IMG/VR virus record: IMGVR_UViG_3300049847_000663
Span: 1-64,000 of that record
Origin: a virus
Length of the DNA: 64,000 bases
Reading direction: 5' to 3' (one strand)
Shown: one piece after another, positions 25,953 through 32,922 of the stretch
Layout: the number at the start of each line of letters is the position of its first letter
Numbering within the stretch: position 1 is the first letter of the stretch
The notes under the pieces: generated by a model
The model's database searches: none
Told to the model about the DNA's origin: nothing
Seen by the model: the letters and a program-made list of their open reading frames with translations, nothing else
Made by a program: the position numbers and the translations under genes

Positions 25953-26107
25953 AGCGCGTTGATATGGTAGATAAAATCATTCATTTCGTTAATACCATCA
26001 CTAAAGGTAAAACTATACTTAACTCTATAGAGTCTGATATTTTACTAACGAGGATAGAGCAAACTGGTATGGTACCACCAAAAATTACAAAAATGAAAGA
26101 TACTTAG
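25949..26107 (+). pseudogene. Small gene with in-frame amber codon
   Basis: 52 codons (MKRVDMVDKIIHFVNTITKG...) ending at TAG 26105. The same frame continues past TAG as FRDTGDYGYEVHEWDEDE to TAA at about 26162. The extension looks like genuine protein (acidic, with a clear HEWDEDE tail), so the TAG is either a nonsense mutation or a readthrough site. TAG serves as an ordinary stop elsewhere (for example at 6581), so general recoding is unlikely. The start overlaps the gene before it by 4 nt. Confidence 0.5.
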
Positions 26108-26156
26108 TTTCGTGATACGGGTGATTATGGTTATGAGGTTCATGAATGGGACGAAG

Positions 26157-26342
26157 ATGAATAAAGTAATAGTAAAATACTACAACATAAGATCGATTAA
26201 AGAATATCCACTAGAATCTTTAACTATCATTTTAAATAGCGGAGCTATTACAATGGAAGACAATTCTATTTCATTTCCGGAACATGAATGTCTTTTAATG
26301 GGTCTTTTTTTGATTGAAGAAAACGGAGAATTCTATGAATAA
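26157..26342 (+). CDS. Small protein of the VxVQYY family, copy 2
   Basis: 61 aa from ATG 26157 (MNKVIVKYYNIRSIKEYPLE...). It is a longer relative of the 46- and 48-aa products on either side and shares the KYY-N and [15 protein letters not shown] patterns. It overlaps the next gene by 8 nt. Function unknown. Confidence 0.55.
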   Translation: MNKVIVKYYNIRSIKEYPLESLTIILNSGAITMEDNSISFPEHECLLMGLFLIEENGEFYE

Positions 26343-26481
26343 TGTTAACGTACAATATTATGATTATCGCCCAGGTATCGAGTTAATAGATATTTTTTTT
26401 GATGCTTGTATACGAATGGGACATAGAAGTATGTTACTTTGTCTTTTTTATGTAGAAAGTTATTATGACTTCTATAACTGA
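26335..26481 (+). CDS. Small protein of the VxVQYY family, copy 3
   Basis: 48 aa ([20 protein letters not shown]...). It is closest to the product at 25812. It overlaps the uracil-DNA glycosylase start by 17 nt. Function unknown. Confidence 0.55.
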   Translation: MNNVNVQYYDYRPGIELIDIFFDACIRMGHRSMLLCLFYVESYYDFYN

Positions 26482-27064
26482 TCTATGTTTAAAAATAGCT
26501 AAAGAAAACGGACCTTTTTTCCCAGAAGAGAAGAATGTTTTTCGTGCATTAGAACTAACACCAAATCCTAAAGTAATTATCCTAGGCCAAGATCCTTATC
26601 ATGGAGAAGGTGAAGCTAACGGACTAGCGTTCGGTATAAATCAAAATATAAAAATCCCCCCATCTCTTAGAAACATTTTAAAAGAATTAAAAAATGATTT
26701 AGGTATTGAGTGCCAAAATTTGTCACTAGAAGGTTGGGCGAACCGAGGCGTTCTTCTTTTAAATACAGTACTCACTGTTAAACCTAACAGACCTGGGTCT
26801 CATTTTGGAATCGGCTGGGAAATATTTACAGACGAGATAATAAAACAACACGCCGATACCGGAAACAAGGTATTTATTCTTTGGGGAAAGAAAGCCCAAT
26901 TAAAAAAAAGCTTGATTAATCCTAACAAAAACTGTATATTAGAAAGTAACCATCCATCCCCTTTATCAGCAAATCGAGGTGGATTTTTTGGTACAAAACC
27001 TTTTAGTAAAGCTAACGCTTTTCTTGAAAGTATAGGAGAAGAACCCATTGACTGGAGTAAGTAA
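26465..27064 (+). CDS. ung: Uracil-DNA glycosylase, family 1
   Basis: 199 aa, close to the usual size of about 220. The catalytic water-activating loop [18 protein letters not shown] (Asp43, His46), the [15 protein letters not shown] segment and the minor-groove loop [15 protein letters not shown] are all intact. It removes uracil from DNA and leaves an abasic site. Together with the dUTPase and ThyX encoded further right, it implies a thymine genome kept free of uracil. It lies at the head of a run of small genes. Confidence 0.95.
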   Translation: MTSITDLCLKIAKENGPFFPEEKNVFRALELTPNPKVIILGQDPYHGEGEANGLAFGINQNIKIPPSLRNILKELKNDLGIECQNLSLEGWANRGVLLLNTVLTVKPNRPGSHFGIGWEIFTDEIIKQHADTGNKVFILWGKKAQLKKSLINPNKNCILESNHPSPLSANRGGFFGTKPFSKANAFLESIGEEPIDWSK

Positions 27065-27065
27065 G

Positions 27066-27227
27066 TTGTTAAAAGCTTTAATTTACGCTGGATTTAGTGC
27101 ATTAATGGGGTATTATTTTGTTAATACTCAACCATTAAATTATATATTACTAGCTATGCAGATTTTAAATTTAATCTTAAGTATTTATTATTTATTAACT
27201 GCAATTGATGAGATTAAAAGTAAATGA
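27066..27227 (+). CDS. Small membrane protein
   Basis: 53-54 aa with a TTG start one base after the glycosylase stop; the stop overlaps the next ATG. Two membrane helices are predicted (LIYAGFSALMGYYFV and LLAMQILNLILSIYYLL). Unknown role. Confidence 0.5.
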   Translation: MLKALIYAGFSALMGYYFVNTQPLNYILLAMQILNLILSIYYLLTAIDEIKSK

Positions 27228-27448
27228 GTTCTAATAGCGATGAAGAAATTCAATTACCATTAGGTATTAACAGTTGGTGGGGAGAAGCTTTTGATAAAGA
27301 CGGTAAATCGAATTGTTATCATAAATGGGTTAAGTATGAAGGCTTCACTGATAAATATGAGTTTTGTGAAAAGTGCGATGAAAAAAGAACATTAACTGAG
27401 GGACATGATTATGAAAAATCAGGAACAAGTTCTAAAAGAACTTTTTGA
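27224..27448 (+). CDS. Small putative zinc-binding protein
   Basis: 74 aa. The CYHKWVKY...FCEKCDEKR pattern could bind zinc and resembles the soluble part of the 4375 product. The C-terminus ends in a Ser/Thr/Lys-rich tail. It overlaps neighbours on both sides. Confidence 0.55.
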   Translation: MSSNSDEEIQLPLGINSWWGEAFDKDGKSNCYHKWVKYEGFTDKYEFCEKCDEKRTLTEGHDYEKSGTSSKRTF

Positions 27449-27629
27449 ATTTGCTGAAAGTTTAGGTATGTTTGTTTTTTTCAATAGTGACAGTGAAGAA
27501 GAACATATGAATGGTTTTATTATAGGAACTGAAGATTATTTTTATAATATCGCCGATGGGCTTGAAGATTTAGAAAATTATAACAAAGTTATGGGTGTAG
27601 AGACTATATCAAAACCGGATATGCATTAA
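27411..27629 (+). CDS. Hypothetical acidic protein
   Basis: 72 aa from ATG 27411, preferred over 27405 because the GAGGG site is then at a normal distance. It is acidic and soluble (ESLGMFVFFNSDSEEEHMNG). It overlaps the previous gene by 38 nt and the next start by one base. No known domain. Confidence 0.5.
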   Translation: MKNQEQVLKELFEFAESLGMFVFFNSDSEEEHMNGFIIGTEDYFYNIADGLEDLENYNKVMGVETISKPDMH

Positions 27630-27775
27630 TGAATTTTTTTACATTTGCTTTTTATTTTTTTATATGTCAAACTGTATACGATGTAATTTCTAGTTTAGTT
27701 AGAAGTTACATGTTAAAAAAAGAATTTGAAAAAATTAGAGAACAATTAGTAGAGGATAAAAATATATGGAATTAA
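27629..27775 (+). CDS. Small membrane protein
   Basis: 48 aa. An N-terminal membrane helix (FFTFAFYFFICQTVYDVI) is followed by a charged helix (KKEFEKIREQLVEDK). It overlaps the next gene by 10 nt. Unknown. Confidence 0.5.
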   Translation: MNFFTFAFYFFICQTVYDVISSLVRSYMLKKEFEKIREQLVEDKNIWN

Positions 27776-27996
27776 AAAACTACGTGATTACTCTTTCAAA
27801 CGGCCAAGGATATCCAGTAACGTCCAAGGCGGTTAACGGAACTGAACTAATTTTACGCCTAAAGGGTAGTGATGTAATTGAAATTATGAAAGTAAATACA
27901 TCCAAGTTTATAGTAACCGATCATATTGTAGAAGTTTACGAAACTGAAAATAATGTATATCAAACCGAGAAGTCTTGGACTTTAGCTAGGGAGTAA
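27766..27996 (+). CDS. Hypothetical protein
   Basis: 76 aa, beta-rich, soluble (MELKNYVITLSNGQGYPVTS...). No motif recognised. It is placed in the small-gene run downstream of the glycosylase. Confidence 0.5.
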   Translation: MELKNYVITLSNGQGYPVTSKAVNGTELILRLKGSDVIEIMKVNTSKFIVTDHIVEVYETENNVYQTEKSWTLARE

Positions 27997-27998
27997 TT

Positions 27999-28223
27999 AT
28001 GAAACAAATTGTTATGTTATTAATCGATGTTAATGGAAATATAGTAGCTTCTTATAATAATAAGGATTTTATTCAAAAACTCCTTCCCGCTATTGAAGCC
28101 AAACTTGTTACTAATATTGTACAAATTAAAGAAGTGCTGTTAAATCCACCACTAGACTTAATTGGTAATGAAAATTTTACTAAAACATATACAACAGAAG
28201 AATTTCTTAGGACTTTAGGATGA
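27999..28223 (+). CDS. Hypothetical protein
   Basis: 74 aa (MKQIVMLLIDVNGNIVASYN...). A small alpha/beta protein with no membrane segment, coupled to the next gene by a 4-nt overlap. No function assigned. Confidence 0.5.
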   Translation: MKQIVMLLIDVNGNIVASYNNKDFIQKLLPAIEAKLVTNIVQIKEVLLNPPLDLIGNENFTKTYTTEEFLRTLG

Positions 28224-28420
28224 GAATCGAATATGTATGTTACAGCGAAACTTTAGATAATTTGGTTATTGTAAGTCAAATACCTAAAAGTGAATTTAGA
28301 AATATACAATTTTCTTTAACTACCGAGTTTGGAGAAGATCCAGTAAATAAACCTGATCTTAAACAAATGGAATCTAATTTAAAACTTCACCTAATTGCGA
28401 TGGAGACAGTATGCGATTAA
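28220..28420 (+). CDS. Hypothetical protein
   Basis: 66 aa (MRIEYVCYSETLDNLVIVSQ...), soluble; overlaps the next gene by 10 nt. No motif recognised. Confidence 0.5.
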   Translation: MRIEYVCYSETLDNLVIVSQIPKSEFRNIQFSLTTEFGEDPVNKPDLKQMESNLKLHLIAMETVCD

Positions 28421-28596
28421 AGATATTATTATCAGTATTAACATTAGTTATTGTTACCGGTACATATTTCTACGGTCACAACAAAGGTAGCATGGAAACG
28501 CGGTTGTTTGTAAAACAAGTAGTTCTTCCTTTATGTTACCTTATGACACCAAATGATAAAGAACAACTAACAGTTTGTTTGGATCAGAACTTATGA
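28411..28596 (+). CDS. Small membrane-anchored protein
   Basis: 61 aa. One N-terminal membrane helix (ILLSVLTLVIVTGTYFYG) and a short outer domain with two cysteines. The stop overlaps the next ATG (ATGA). Possible periplasmic accessory protein; unknown function. Confidence 0.55.
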   Translation: MRLKILLSVLTLVIVTGTYFYGHNKGSMETRLFVKQVVLPLCYLMTPNDKEQLTVCLDQNL

Positions 28597-28847
28597 GTAG
28601 TGATGTAAAGATCAGACCCATTCCGGGGTACGAATCCCAATACCTAATTGATACCTATGGTAACGTGTTCTCTGTTAATCGCTTTGTGCCAACTGGCATT
28701 GGTGATAAACTAAGAGAAGTTGGTGGTAATATGGTTCGTCCATACACAAATAAAAAGAATCGGCAGGTTTGCGTTAAGCTAAACAAAAACGGCAAACGGT
28801 CAACTCATATGATTTCGACCCTCCTTAAGCGAACTTTTGGAGAATAA
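28593..28847 (+). CDS. NUMOD4-like protein without nuclease domain
   Basis: 84 aa from ATG 28593. The N-terminus IRPIPGYESQYLIDTYGNVF is the NUMOD4 signature normally found in front of HNH homing endonucleases. The usual HNH is absent: the protein ends after a basic KKNRQVCVKLNKNGKR segment. It may be a remnant of a mobile endonuclease or a domesticated DNA-binding protein. Confidence 0.7.
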   Translation: MSSDVKIRPIPGYESQYLIDTYGNVFSVNRFVPTGIGDKLREVGGNMVRPYTNKKNRQVCVKLNKNGKRSTHMISTLLKRTFGE

Positions 28848-28850
28848 ATA

Positions 28851-29141
28851 ATGCTTCTTGAAGCTTTGGTAATTGGAATGTGTTTAGGTAAGTATGAATG
28901 CGCAAAAACTCCACAAGCCTATTACCTTTCTAAGCCTAAACTTCGTAGCTGGGTTAAGGAAAAAACCGACACAATGAAAGATAGTCTTAAGACACGTCCA
29001 GTAGCTCAGGTGGTGGTGCCTACTTTGCTCGGTTCTGCCTTTCTAATGACTGGCGGTAAACCTCGAATCAGGGTAACTGATAACGCATCTTTAACCCTAA
29101 GTCAAAGACAACTGGACATTACTTTTACTTATGTTTTTTAA
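28851..29141 (+). CDS. Hypothetical envelope-associated protein
   Basis: 96 aa. A hydrophobic N-terminus (MLLEALVIGMCLGK) and a second hydrophobic segment (AQVVVPTLLGSAFLMTGG) precede a short beta C-terminus ending in Phe (LDITFTYVF). The C-terminal Phe recalls outer-membrane proteins but the protein is too small for a barrel. Unknown. Confidence 0.5.
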   Translation: MLLEALVIGMCLGKYECAKTPQAYYLSKPKLRSWVKEKTDTMKDSLKTRPVAQVVVPTLLGSAFLMTGGKPRIRVTDNASLTLSQRQLDITFTYVF

Positions 29142-29149
29142 GGAATCTT

Positions 29150-29290
29150 ATGAATCGTAATTATACCTTCCTTGCTACTTTTGTTCAACAAAGACGTCGT
29201 AGAATTTTAATATTTGATGAAATTTATAAAATGTGCCCATGTATATCATATACAATTAAAAATGCTATATATCAAGACCTGTTTTATTAA
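29150..29290 (+). CDS. Hypothetical small protein
   Basis: 46 aa (MNRNYTFLATFVQQRRRRIL...), basic, with an AAGGAA site upstream. No motif; the case rests on the ribosome site and operon placement. Confidence 0.4.
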   Translation: MNRNYTFLATFVQQRRRRILIFDEIYKMCPCISYTIKNAIYQDLFY

Positions 29291-29322
29291 GAATAAATAC
29301 GGTCGATAAGAAAAGAAAAACC

Positions 29323-29589
29323 ATGAAAAAACAAATATCAGAAAACCATAAGTCGATAAGCGCCACAAAAACAGCAATGAGTCCTGAAGTGGAGCTTGAA
29401 TATAACTACTATAAATTACTAGAAGATATTAAAGAATGTTATGATAAAGAAGTGAACCATTTAGAGGTACCCTTTTCTTGCGCTAAAGACTATCCAAAAG
29501 ACCTATGTTATCGACTACAAAAACTACAACTCAATGTTGACATTACAAAACAATCAATTCTCATCCAACTTCCCATAAAAAAAGCTTGA
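29323..29589 (+). CDS. Hypothetical protein
   Basis: 88 aa, soluble, charged helices (MKKQISENHKSISATKTAMS...). It sits at the end of the plus-strand run, just before the promoter at 29586. No family recognised. Confidence 0.5.
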   Translation: MKKQISENHKSISATKTAMSPEVELEYNYYKLLEDIKECYDKEVNHLEVPFSCAKDYPKDLCYRLQKLQLNVDITKQSILIQLPIKKA

Positions 29590-29614
29590 CTTATCGACTA
29601 CTTCCAAATATTCT
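29586..29614 (+). promoter_or_regulatory. Sigma70-like promoter
   Basis: TTGACT at 29586-29591 and TATTCT at 29609-29614, 17 nt apart. It precedes the 63-aa gene, whose AGGAGG site follows about 20 nt later. Confidence 0.6.
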
Positions 29615-29644
29615 ATTATCTGTGACGCAATTAGGAGGAATAAA

Positions 29645-29836
29645 ATGCTTGACTATCTCAAGGCTAATTTGGATCTGAGCGAGATTCTCAGTTTCAATTA
29701 TAACGTTCAAAATGGCGTTTTAACGGTACATGGTAAGAACGACCTCGGTCAGCTAGCAGTTCGCACTAAAACGCTTTCTAGGCTTGATGGAGCGCGTTTA
29801 TTTAGGCTGCATATTTCTAACATGCCGGGACTCTAA
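29645..29836 (+). CDS. Hypothetical protein with strong RBS
   Basis: 63 aa (MLDYLKANLDLSEILSFNYN...). It is preceded by a consensus AGGAGG and its own promoter, so it is probably well expressed early. Soluble, no known domain. Confidence 0.6.
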   Translation: MLDYLKANLDLSEILSFNYNVQNGVLTVHGKNDLGQLAVRTKTLSRLDGARLFRLHISNMPGL

Positions 29837-29938
29837 ATGGAACTAATTAAAATAAGAAACCCTAGATTTTGGGCTCTAACTGACCTAAAGTTTGATTCAC
29901 TATTTAATGCTTTATTTGGAATTAGTTTTTTTATTTGA
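29837..29938 (+). CDS. Possible 33-aa peptide
   Basis: ATG starts directly after the previous stop (MELIKIRNPRFWALTDLKFD..., hydrophobic end). There is no separate RBS; translation would depend on coupling. Confidence 0.35.
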   Translation: MELIKIRNPRFWALTDLKFDSLFNALFGISFFI

Positions 29939-29970
29939 ATACTACAATTAATTCAATAAGTTAGGATAAT

Positions 29971-30105
29971 ATGCTTAAGGTAAACATAAATAATGAGGAC
30001 TATTATTGGCTTCTAATTCGGATGAAGACTCGTCATTTGTGGGAGGACATCCTCCCTTGCAACGATGTACCAATTACTATACAAGATCTTTATTATTATA
30101 ACTAA
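29971..30105 (+). CDS. Hypothetical small protein
   Basis: 44 aa (MLKVNINNEDYYWLLIRMKT...), with AGGATAAT just upstream of the ATG. It is the last likely coding ORF before the structured non-coding region. No family. Confidence 0.4.
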   Translation: MLKVNINNEDYYWLLIRMKTRHLWEDILPCNDVPITIQDLYYYN

Positions 30106-30336
30106 AATTCTTCCCCAAATCCTTAACAATTATAAGCATTTAAATTAGAATTTCTTTGGGGAAGGGGAGCTAGTAAACTTCACAAGCTCAGTTTCCTGCG
30201 CTCATAAAGCCCTATACAAACTGACTGGAAGTAATGCTGGACTGATAGTAGAGGAGATATATATTTTATTGTACATAGCACAATCTCAACACAACACAGA
30301 CTACCCTACCCCCCCCTACCGCCTCAGATCTAGCTG

Positions 30337-30352
30337 CGCTACGATCGTAGCG
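30337..30352. repeat. Perfect 16-bp palindrome
   Basis: CGCTACGATCGTAGCG, GC-rich inside an AT-rich genome and within the long non-coding region. It could be a binding site for a dimeric protein or part of a replication origin. Confidence 0.6.
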
Positions 30353-30661
30353 GCTTGCTATCCTATTAGGATCATTCATCTATTTAGAATGAGAAGCTTC
30401 GCACAGTGTTATGATCTTAAATCTCATCAGTGCTAAACATCAGATCGGGATTGCAGATGTGATCTTTAATAAATTTCTTTACAGCATCTATTAGTTTTTT
30501 CATTGAACGCAAGTTCATTGTGTACCGCCTTTTGTATATAACTCATCGGCGGACTTCTTTAAAACTTAAGGACTATTTGCATTATTAATTATTTTCTTTT
30601 TTATGCAAGAATCATACCAATTTATTTGCTGTATCATTGTGGGATTAAGTGACGTAAGTAG

Positions 30662-30689
30662 TTGATATCATTGATGAATATGTTACAAT
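30662..30689 (+). promoter_or_regulatory. Sigma70-like promoter candidate
   Basis: TTGATA at 30662-30667 and TACAAT at 30684-30689, 16 nt apart. No plus-strand gene follows until 31192, so the transcript would run antisense to the 30707-31006 gene. Confidence 0.4.
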
Positions 30690-30706
30690 CATTCTGTCCA
30701 GTACTA

Positions 30707-31006
30707 CTATTCTTCATTCATCCTATTTACTATCGACCGCAGTGAAGCAAGGTCATCGTTTGTTTTGGATATGGAAACACCTACTGTCTCGTTTTGATAC
30801 GTTTCAGCATTTATTTCCTTAAGATCATTTCCTATCTCAGGTTTGGACTTTTTCAATCCATGTCTTTTGTTGACGGTCTTTACGCTAGTGACTACTCTCA
30901 AACGTCTACTAGAATCCACGATGGACTTAGGATGTGAGCGACCTAAGCTTAGAGGTGGACCTGTCTCGGTGTCTTTTCTCATTTTGAGACGACTGCCCTT
31001 TTTCAC
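30707..31006 (-). CDS. Isolated minus-strand hypothetical protein
   Basis: 99 aa with a GTG start, basic N-terminal half (MKKGSRLKMRKDTETGPPLS...) and polar C-terminus. It is the only minus-strand gene in a long plus-strand region. Late-promoter copy E lies immediately upstream, with a very short leader, which supports the gene as late-expressed. Unknown function. Confidence 0.55.
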   Translation of the reverse strand: MKKGSRLKMRKDTETGPPLSLGRSHPKSIVDSSRRLRVVTSVKTVNKRHGLKKSKPEIGNDLKEINAETYQNETVGVSISKTNDDLASLRSIVNRMNEE

Positions 31007-31014
31007 GGTCCCGT

Positions 31015-31036
31015 CTTAATATACTTGTTAAATTTT
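31015..31036 (-). promoter_or_regulatory. Putative late promoter, copy E
   Basis: Minus strand reads AAATTTAACAAGTATATTAA, matching the other copies at about 15 of 18 positions. It lies directly upstream of the isolated minus-strand gene. Confidence 0.55.
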
Positions 31037-31139
31037 CCTCATTAAAAGTGTATCAAATTGAGATAGTTTTGTCAACTTTTCTTTATTCTTAAGTAAAATC
31101 AATGAGTTCTCATTATTTTTATTTTTTCCTTAAGTTTTA

Positions 31140-31168
31140 TTGAAACTGCCCGATAAGTAGTATATAAG
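31140..31168 (+). promoter_or_regulatory. Sigma70-like promoter for the 31192 unit
   Basis: TTGAAA at 31140-31145 and TATAAG at 31163-31168, 17 nt apart, 23 nt before the ATG at 31192. It opens the long plus-strand early unit. Confidence 0.65.
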
Positions 31169-31191
31169 ATTGATAACTAAGGGAGACTAAG

Positions 31192-31674
31192 ATGAGTTTG
31201 ATTCAAGAATTGAAAAATAAGCTAAACGAAGCAAAAAAACGGTTTTATAGCCTTAAGACCAAAAGAGCAAAGGAAAAACAACGCGACATCATTCGGGACC
31301 TTAATTTTCAGCTTGAGGACGCTCTACTTGAAGGACTAAAACCTTACCTAAACATGAGGCATGAGGGTGTCATTGTTTCCGGTGGGACTGACGCATTAGC
31401 AAGGACTGAATTTGGTATTGTGCCGGTTTATGCGGTGAATGACCGACTAAGCAAATCGTGGTATGATACTACTTGCTGCGTGTCTTATAAGGATGGAGAC
31501 AAGATCACTTTTGAAATAAAACATCCCAACGTTGAAAATGGTCGTCTTAATTGGTTTGCCGCCGAGGTTGAGGGTGGCTCTTTAGATACAGAAAAATATA
31601 ACAAGTTATGTAAACAAGACAATTTGGCGTTCTTTAAAAAACAAGACGGTTCAATGACCGGACTATTTAAATAA
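31192..31674 (+). CDS. Hypothetical early protein
   Basis: 160 aa. An N-terminal charged coiled coil (LIQELKNKLNEAKKRFYSLK) precedes a beta-rich domain. GGGAGA sits upstream of the start and a good promoter precedes it, so it is the first gene of a long early operon. First-in-operon early phage genes often encode host-takeover proteins; that is only an inference. Confidence 0.65.
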   Translation: MSLIQELKNKLNEAKKRFYSLKTKRAKEKQRDIIRDLNFQLEDALLEGLKPYLNMRHEGVIVSGGTDALARTEFGIVPVYAVNDRLSKSWYDTTCCVSYKDGDKITFEIKHPNVENGRLNWFAAEVEGGSLDTEKYNKLCKQDNLAFFKKQDGSMTGLFK

Positions 31675-31683
31675 GGAGACTTT

Positions 31684-31791
31684 ATGAGGACTAAAGAGTT
31701 TACAATAATGTGCGCGATTGTGATGACGATTGTTACAATCCCAATGTGGTTGTTGTTTCAGTTTTTTGTGCTACTTAATACAGGACTTTAA
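31684..31791 (+). CDS. Tiny membrane peptide
   Basis: 35 aa, one long membrane helix (MCAIVMTIVTIPMWLLFQFF), preceded by AAGGAGAC. It is one of several tiny hydrophobic peptides scattered through this operon. Confidence 0.5.
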   Translation: MRTKEFTIMCAIVMTIVTIPMWLLFQFFVLLNTGL

Positions 31792-31793
31792 GT

Positions 31794-31937
31794 ATGTGGG
31801 TTATTAAGACTAAATCAGGACACGAATACGACCTAGTTTTTAAATCTTATGAGACCGCTGAGGATTGGTTGTATTCAACGCTGCTTAAAGGGGCGACTTA
31901 TGTTAGGGACCGTTACTTAATTGTGCCTGTAGACTAA
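31794..31937 (+). CDS. Hypothetical small protein
   Basis: 47 aa (MWVIKTKSGHEYDLVFKSYE...), soluble, alpha/beta pattern. Two bases separate it from the previous stop. No family. Confidence 0.5.
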   Translation: MWVIKTKSGHEYDLVFKSYETAEDWLYSTLLKGATYVRDRYLIVPVD

Positions 31938-31953
31938 ACAAGGGAGTTTTTAG

Positions 31954-32160
31954 ATGAAAACAAAAGAAGACATGAAAAATACATACGAAGTGATAAGATC
32001 TTATGTTAATGAAGTTATAGGCCTTGAGCTTGACCTTCCACGCGCTCTGAACCTGATAGAACAAACGCTTGATACTGAGATTGATTGGTCAAACAAGGAA
32101 GCCTCACAACGGGCACTATTTGACTTCATTGAAAAACGTCAAGGTGAGGTGATACAATGA
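31954..32160 (+). CDS. Hypothetical protein
   Basis: 68 aa, helical and acidic (MKTKEDMKNTYEVIRSYVNE...), with a GGGAG site. Coupled to the next gene by a 4-nt overlap. Function unknown. Confidence 0.55.
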   Translation: MKTKEDMKNTYEVIRSYVNEVIGLELDLPRALNLIEQTLDTEIDWSNKEASQRALFDFIEKRQGEVIQ

Positions 32161-32282
32161 AAATTTTTTCTTATGAACTAACTAAAGTTACGTTCAGGGT
32201 TGCAGACCTAGTTATGGGTTTTTCCATCGTTTTAGTTTCCATGGTGTTTTTAATTAAAATCTTATGCGAGGTGTTTTCATGA
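32157..32282 (+). CDS. Small membrane protein
   Basis: 41 aa with one membrane helix (LVMGFSIVLVSMVFLIKIL). Overlaps both neighbours by 4 nt (ATGA). Unknown. Confidence 0.5.
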   Translation: MKIFSYELTKVTFRVADLVMGFSIVLVSMVFLIKILCEVFS

Positions 32283-32539
32283 AATACCTAACTAATTCTT
32301 TACGTTCTACCGGTTTAGTTAGTGAGTTTGATTTACAGCAACTAAAGAAAGAAGCTATTGAATTCACGAACTTAATCAAACAGTTAAAAGCTGACGGTCA
32401 ACATAGCTCTAGTGATTTAATACGATCTTCAGTAAAAAGACTTTATGAAATTAGGGCAATTGCTGAGCTACACATTAAGTCTCTTAAAAGAGCGCATCTA
32501 CGGATTGTATCAAATGAAACAGATGAAAATGAAAAATAA
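32279..32539 (+). CDS. Hypothetical helical protein
   Basis: 86 aa from ATG 32279 (MKYLTNSLRSTGLVSEFDLQ...), helical. It overlaps the start of the LuxR-type HTH gene by 26 nt. An ATG at 32264 is less likely. No known domain. Confidence 0.5.
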   Translation: MKYLTNSLRSTGLVSEFDLQQLKKEAIEFTNLIKQLKADGQHSSSDLIRSSVKRLYEIRAIAELHIKSLKRAHLRIVSNETDENEK

Positions 32540-32858
32540 ACGTAGAAACTCAATTGAGATTAGTCCTGAAACGCGGTTAAAAACGCTGTATTTCCTGTTA
32601 CAAGGGCTTGACGCACATGAGTTAGCCGTTAACCTAGAAATAGGTTTTAAGGCTTTAAAACACCGTTTAACCCTTATTTATAAGTTTTACGGGGTTAAAA
32701 ACAGGATTCAATTGATGAGTCTTTATATAAACATCCCAACACGAGTTAGAAAATCTTTTATAAATGATGAAAATAAAGTAGTTACGCGTAAAAAATACAA
32801 AACTAAAGAGCAATTTAAAGAAAATGAAAATATTTTGCCACAAGGCCTAAAGTTTTAA
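32514..32858 (+). CDS. LuxR/GerE-type helix-turn-helix protein
   Basis: 114 aa. The segment SPETRLKTLYFLLQGLDAHE, then LAVNLEIGFKALKHRLTLIY and VKNRIQLMSLYI, follows the GerE/LuxR C-terminal HTH layout. There is no receiver or sensor domain. A basic tail follows (VTRKKYKTKEQFK). It probably binds DNA as an early regulator; target unknown. The start is among three close ATGs and 32514 is the longest plausible one. Confidence 0.65.
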   Translation: MKQMKMKNKRRNSIEISPETRLKTLYFLLQGLDAHELAVNLEIGFKALKHRLTLIYKFYGVKNRIQLMSLYINIPTRVRKSFINDENKVVTRKKYKTKEQFKENENILPQGLKF

Positions 32859-32922
32859 AAAATTAGTCCGATGAGATATATGAACCGCGATGAACATGGT
32901 TCGAGCATAAGGGAGAAATAAA

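Larger units (their letters stand above)
30106..30706. other. Structured non-coding region
   Basis: About 600 bp without a credible gene and with local composition unlike the flanks. Stems visible by eye: CTTCCCCAAA (30110-30119) / TTTGGGGAAG (30155-30164); GAGCT / AGCTC and CAGTTT / AAACTG around 30165-30230; a perfect palindrome at 30337-30352; ATCCTA-T-TAGGAT just after it; TGAAC-GCAA-GTTCA near 30515; CCGCC / GGCGG at 30525-30552. A run of eight C lies at about 30309. Origin of replication, packaging site or RNA are all possible. Confidence 0.55.

Noticed and set aside
26105-26107. TAG recoded to an amino acid genome-wide
   Set aside because: Several clear genes end at TAG (for example 6581-6583) and overlap the next start there, so the standard code applies.
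30110-30164. Rho-independent terminator from the 10-bp stem
   Set aside because: The loop is long and no T-tract follows on either strand; kept only as part of the structured region.
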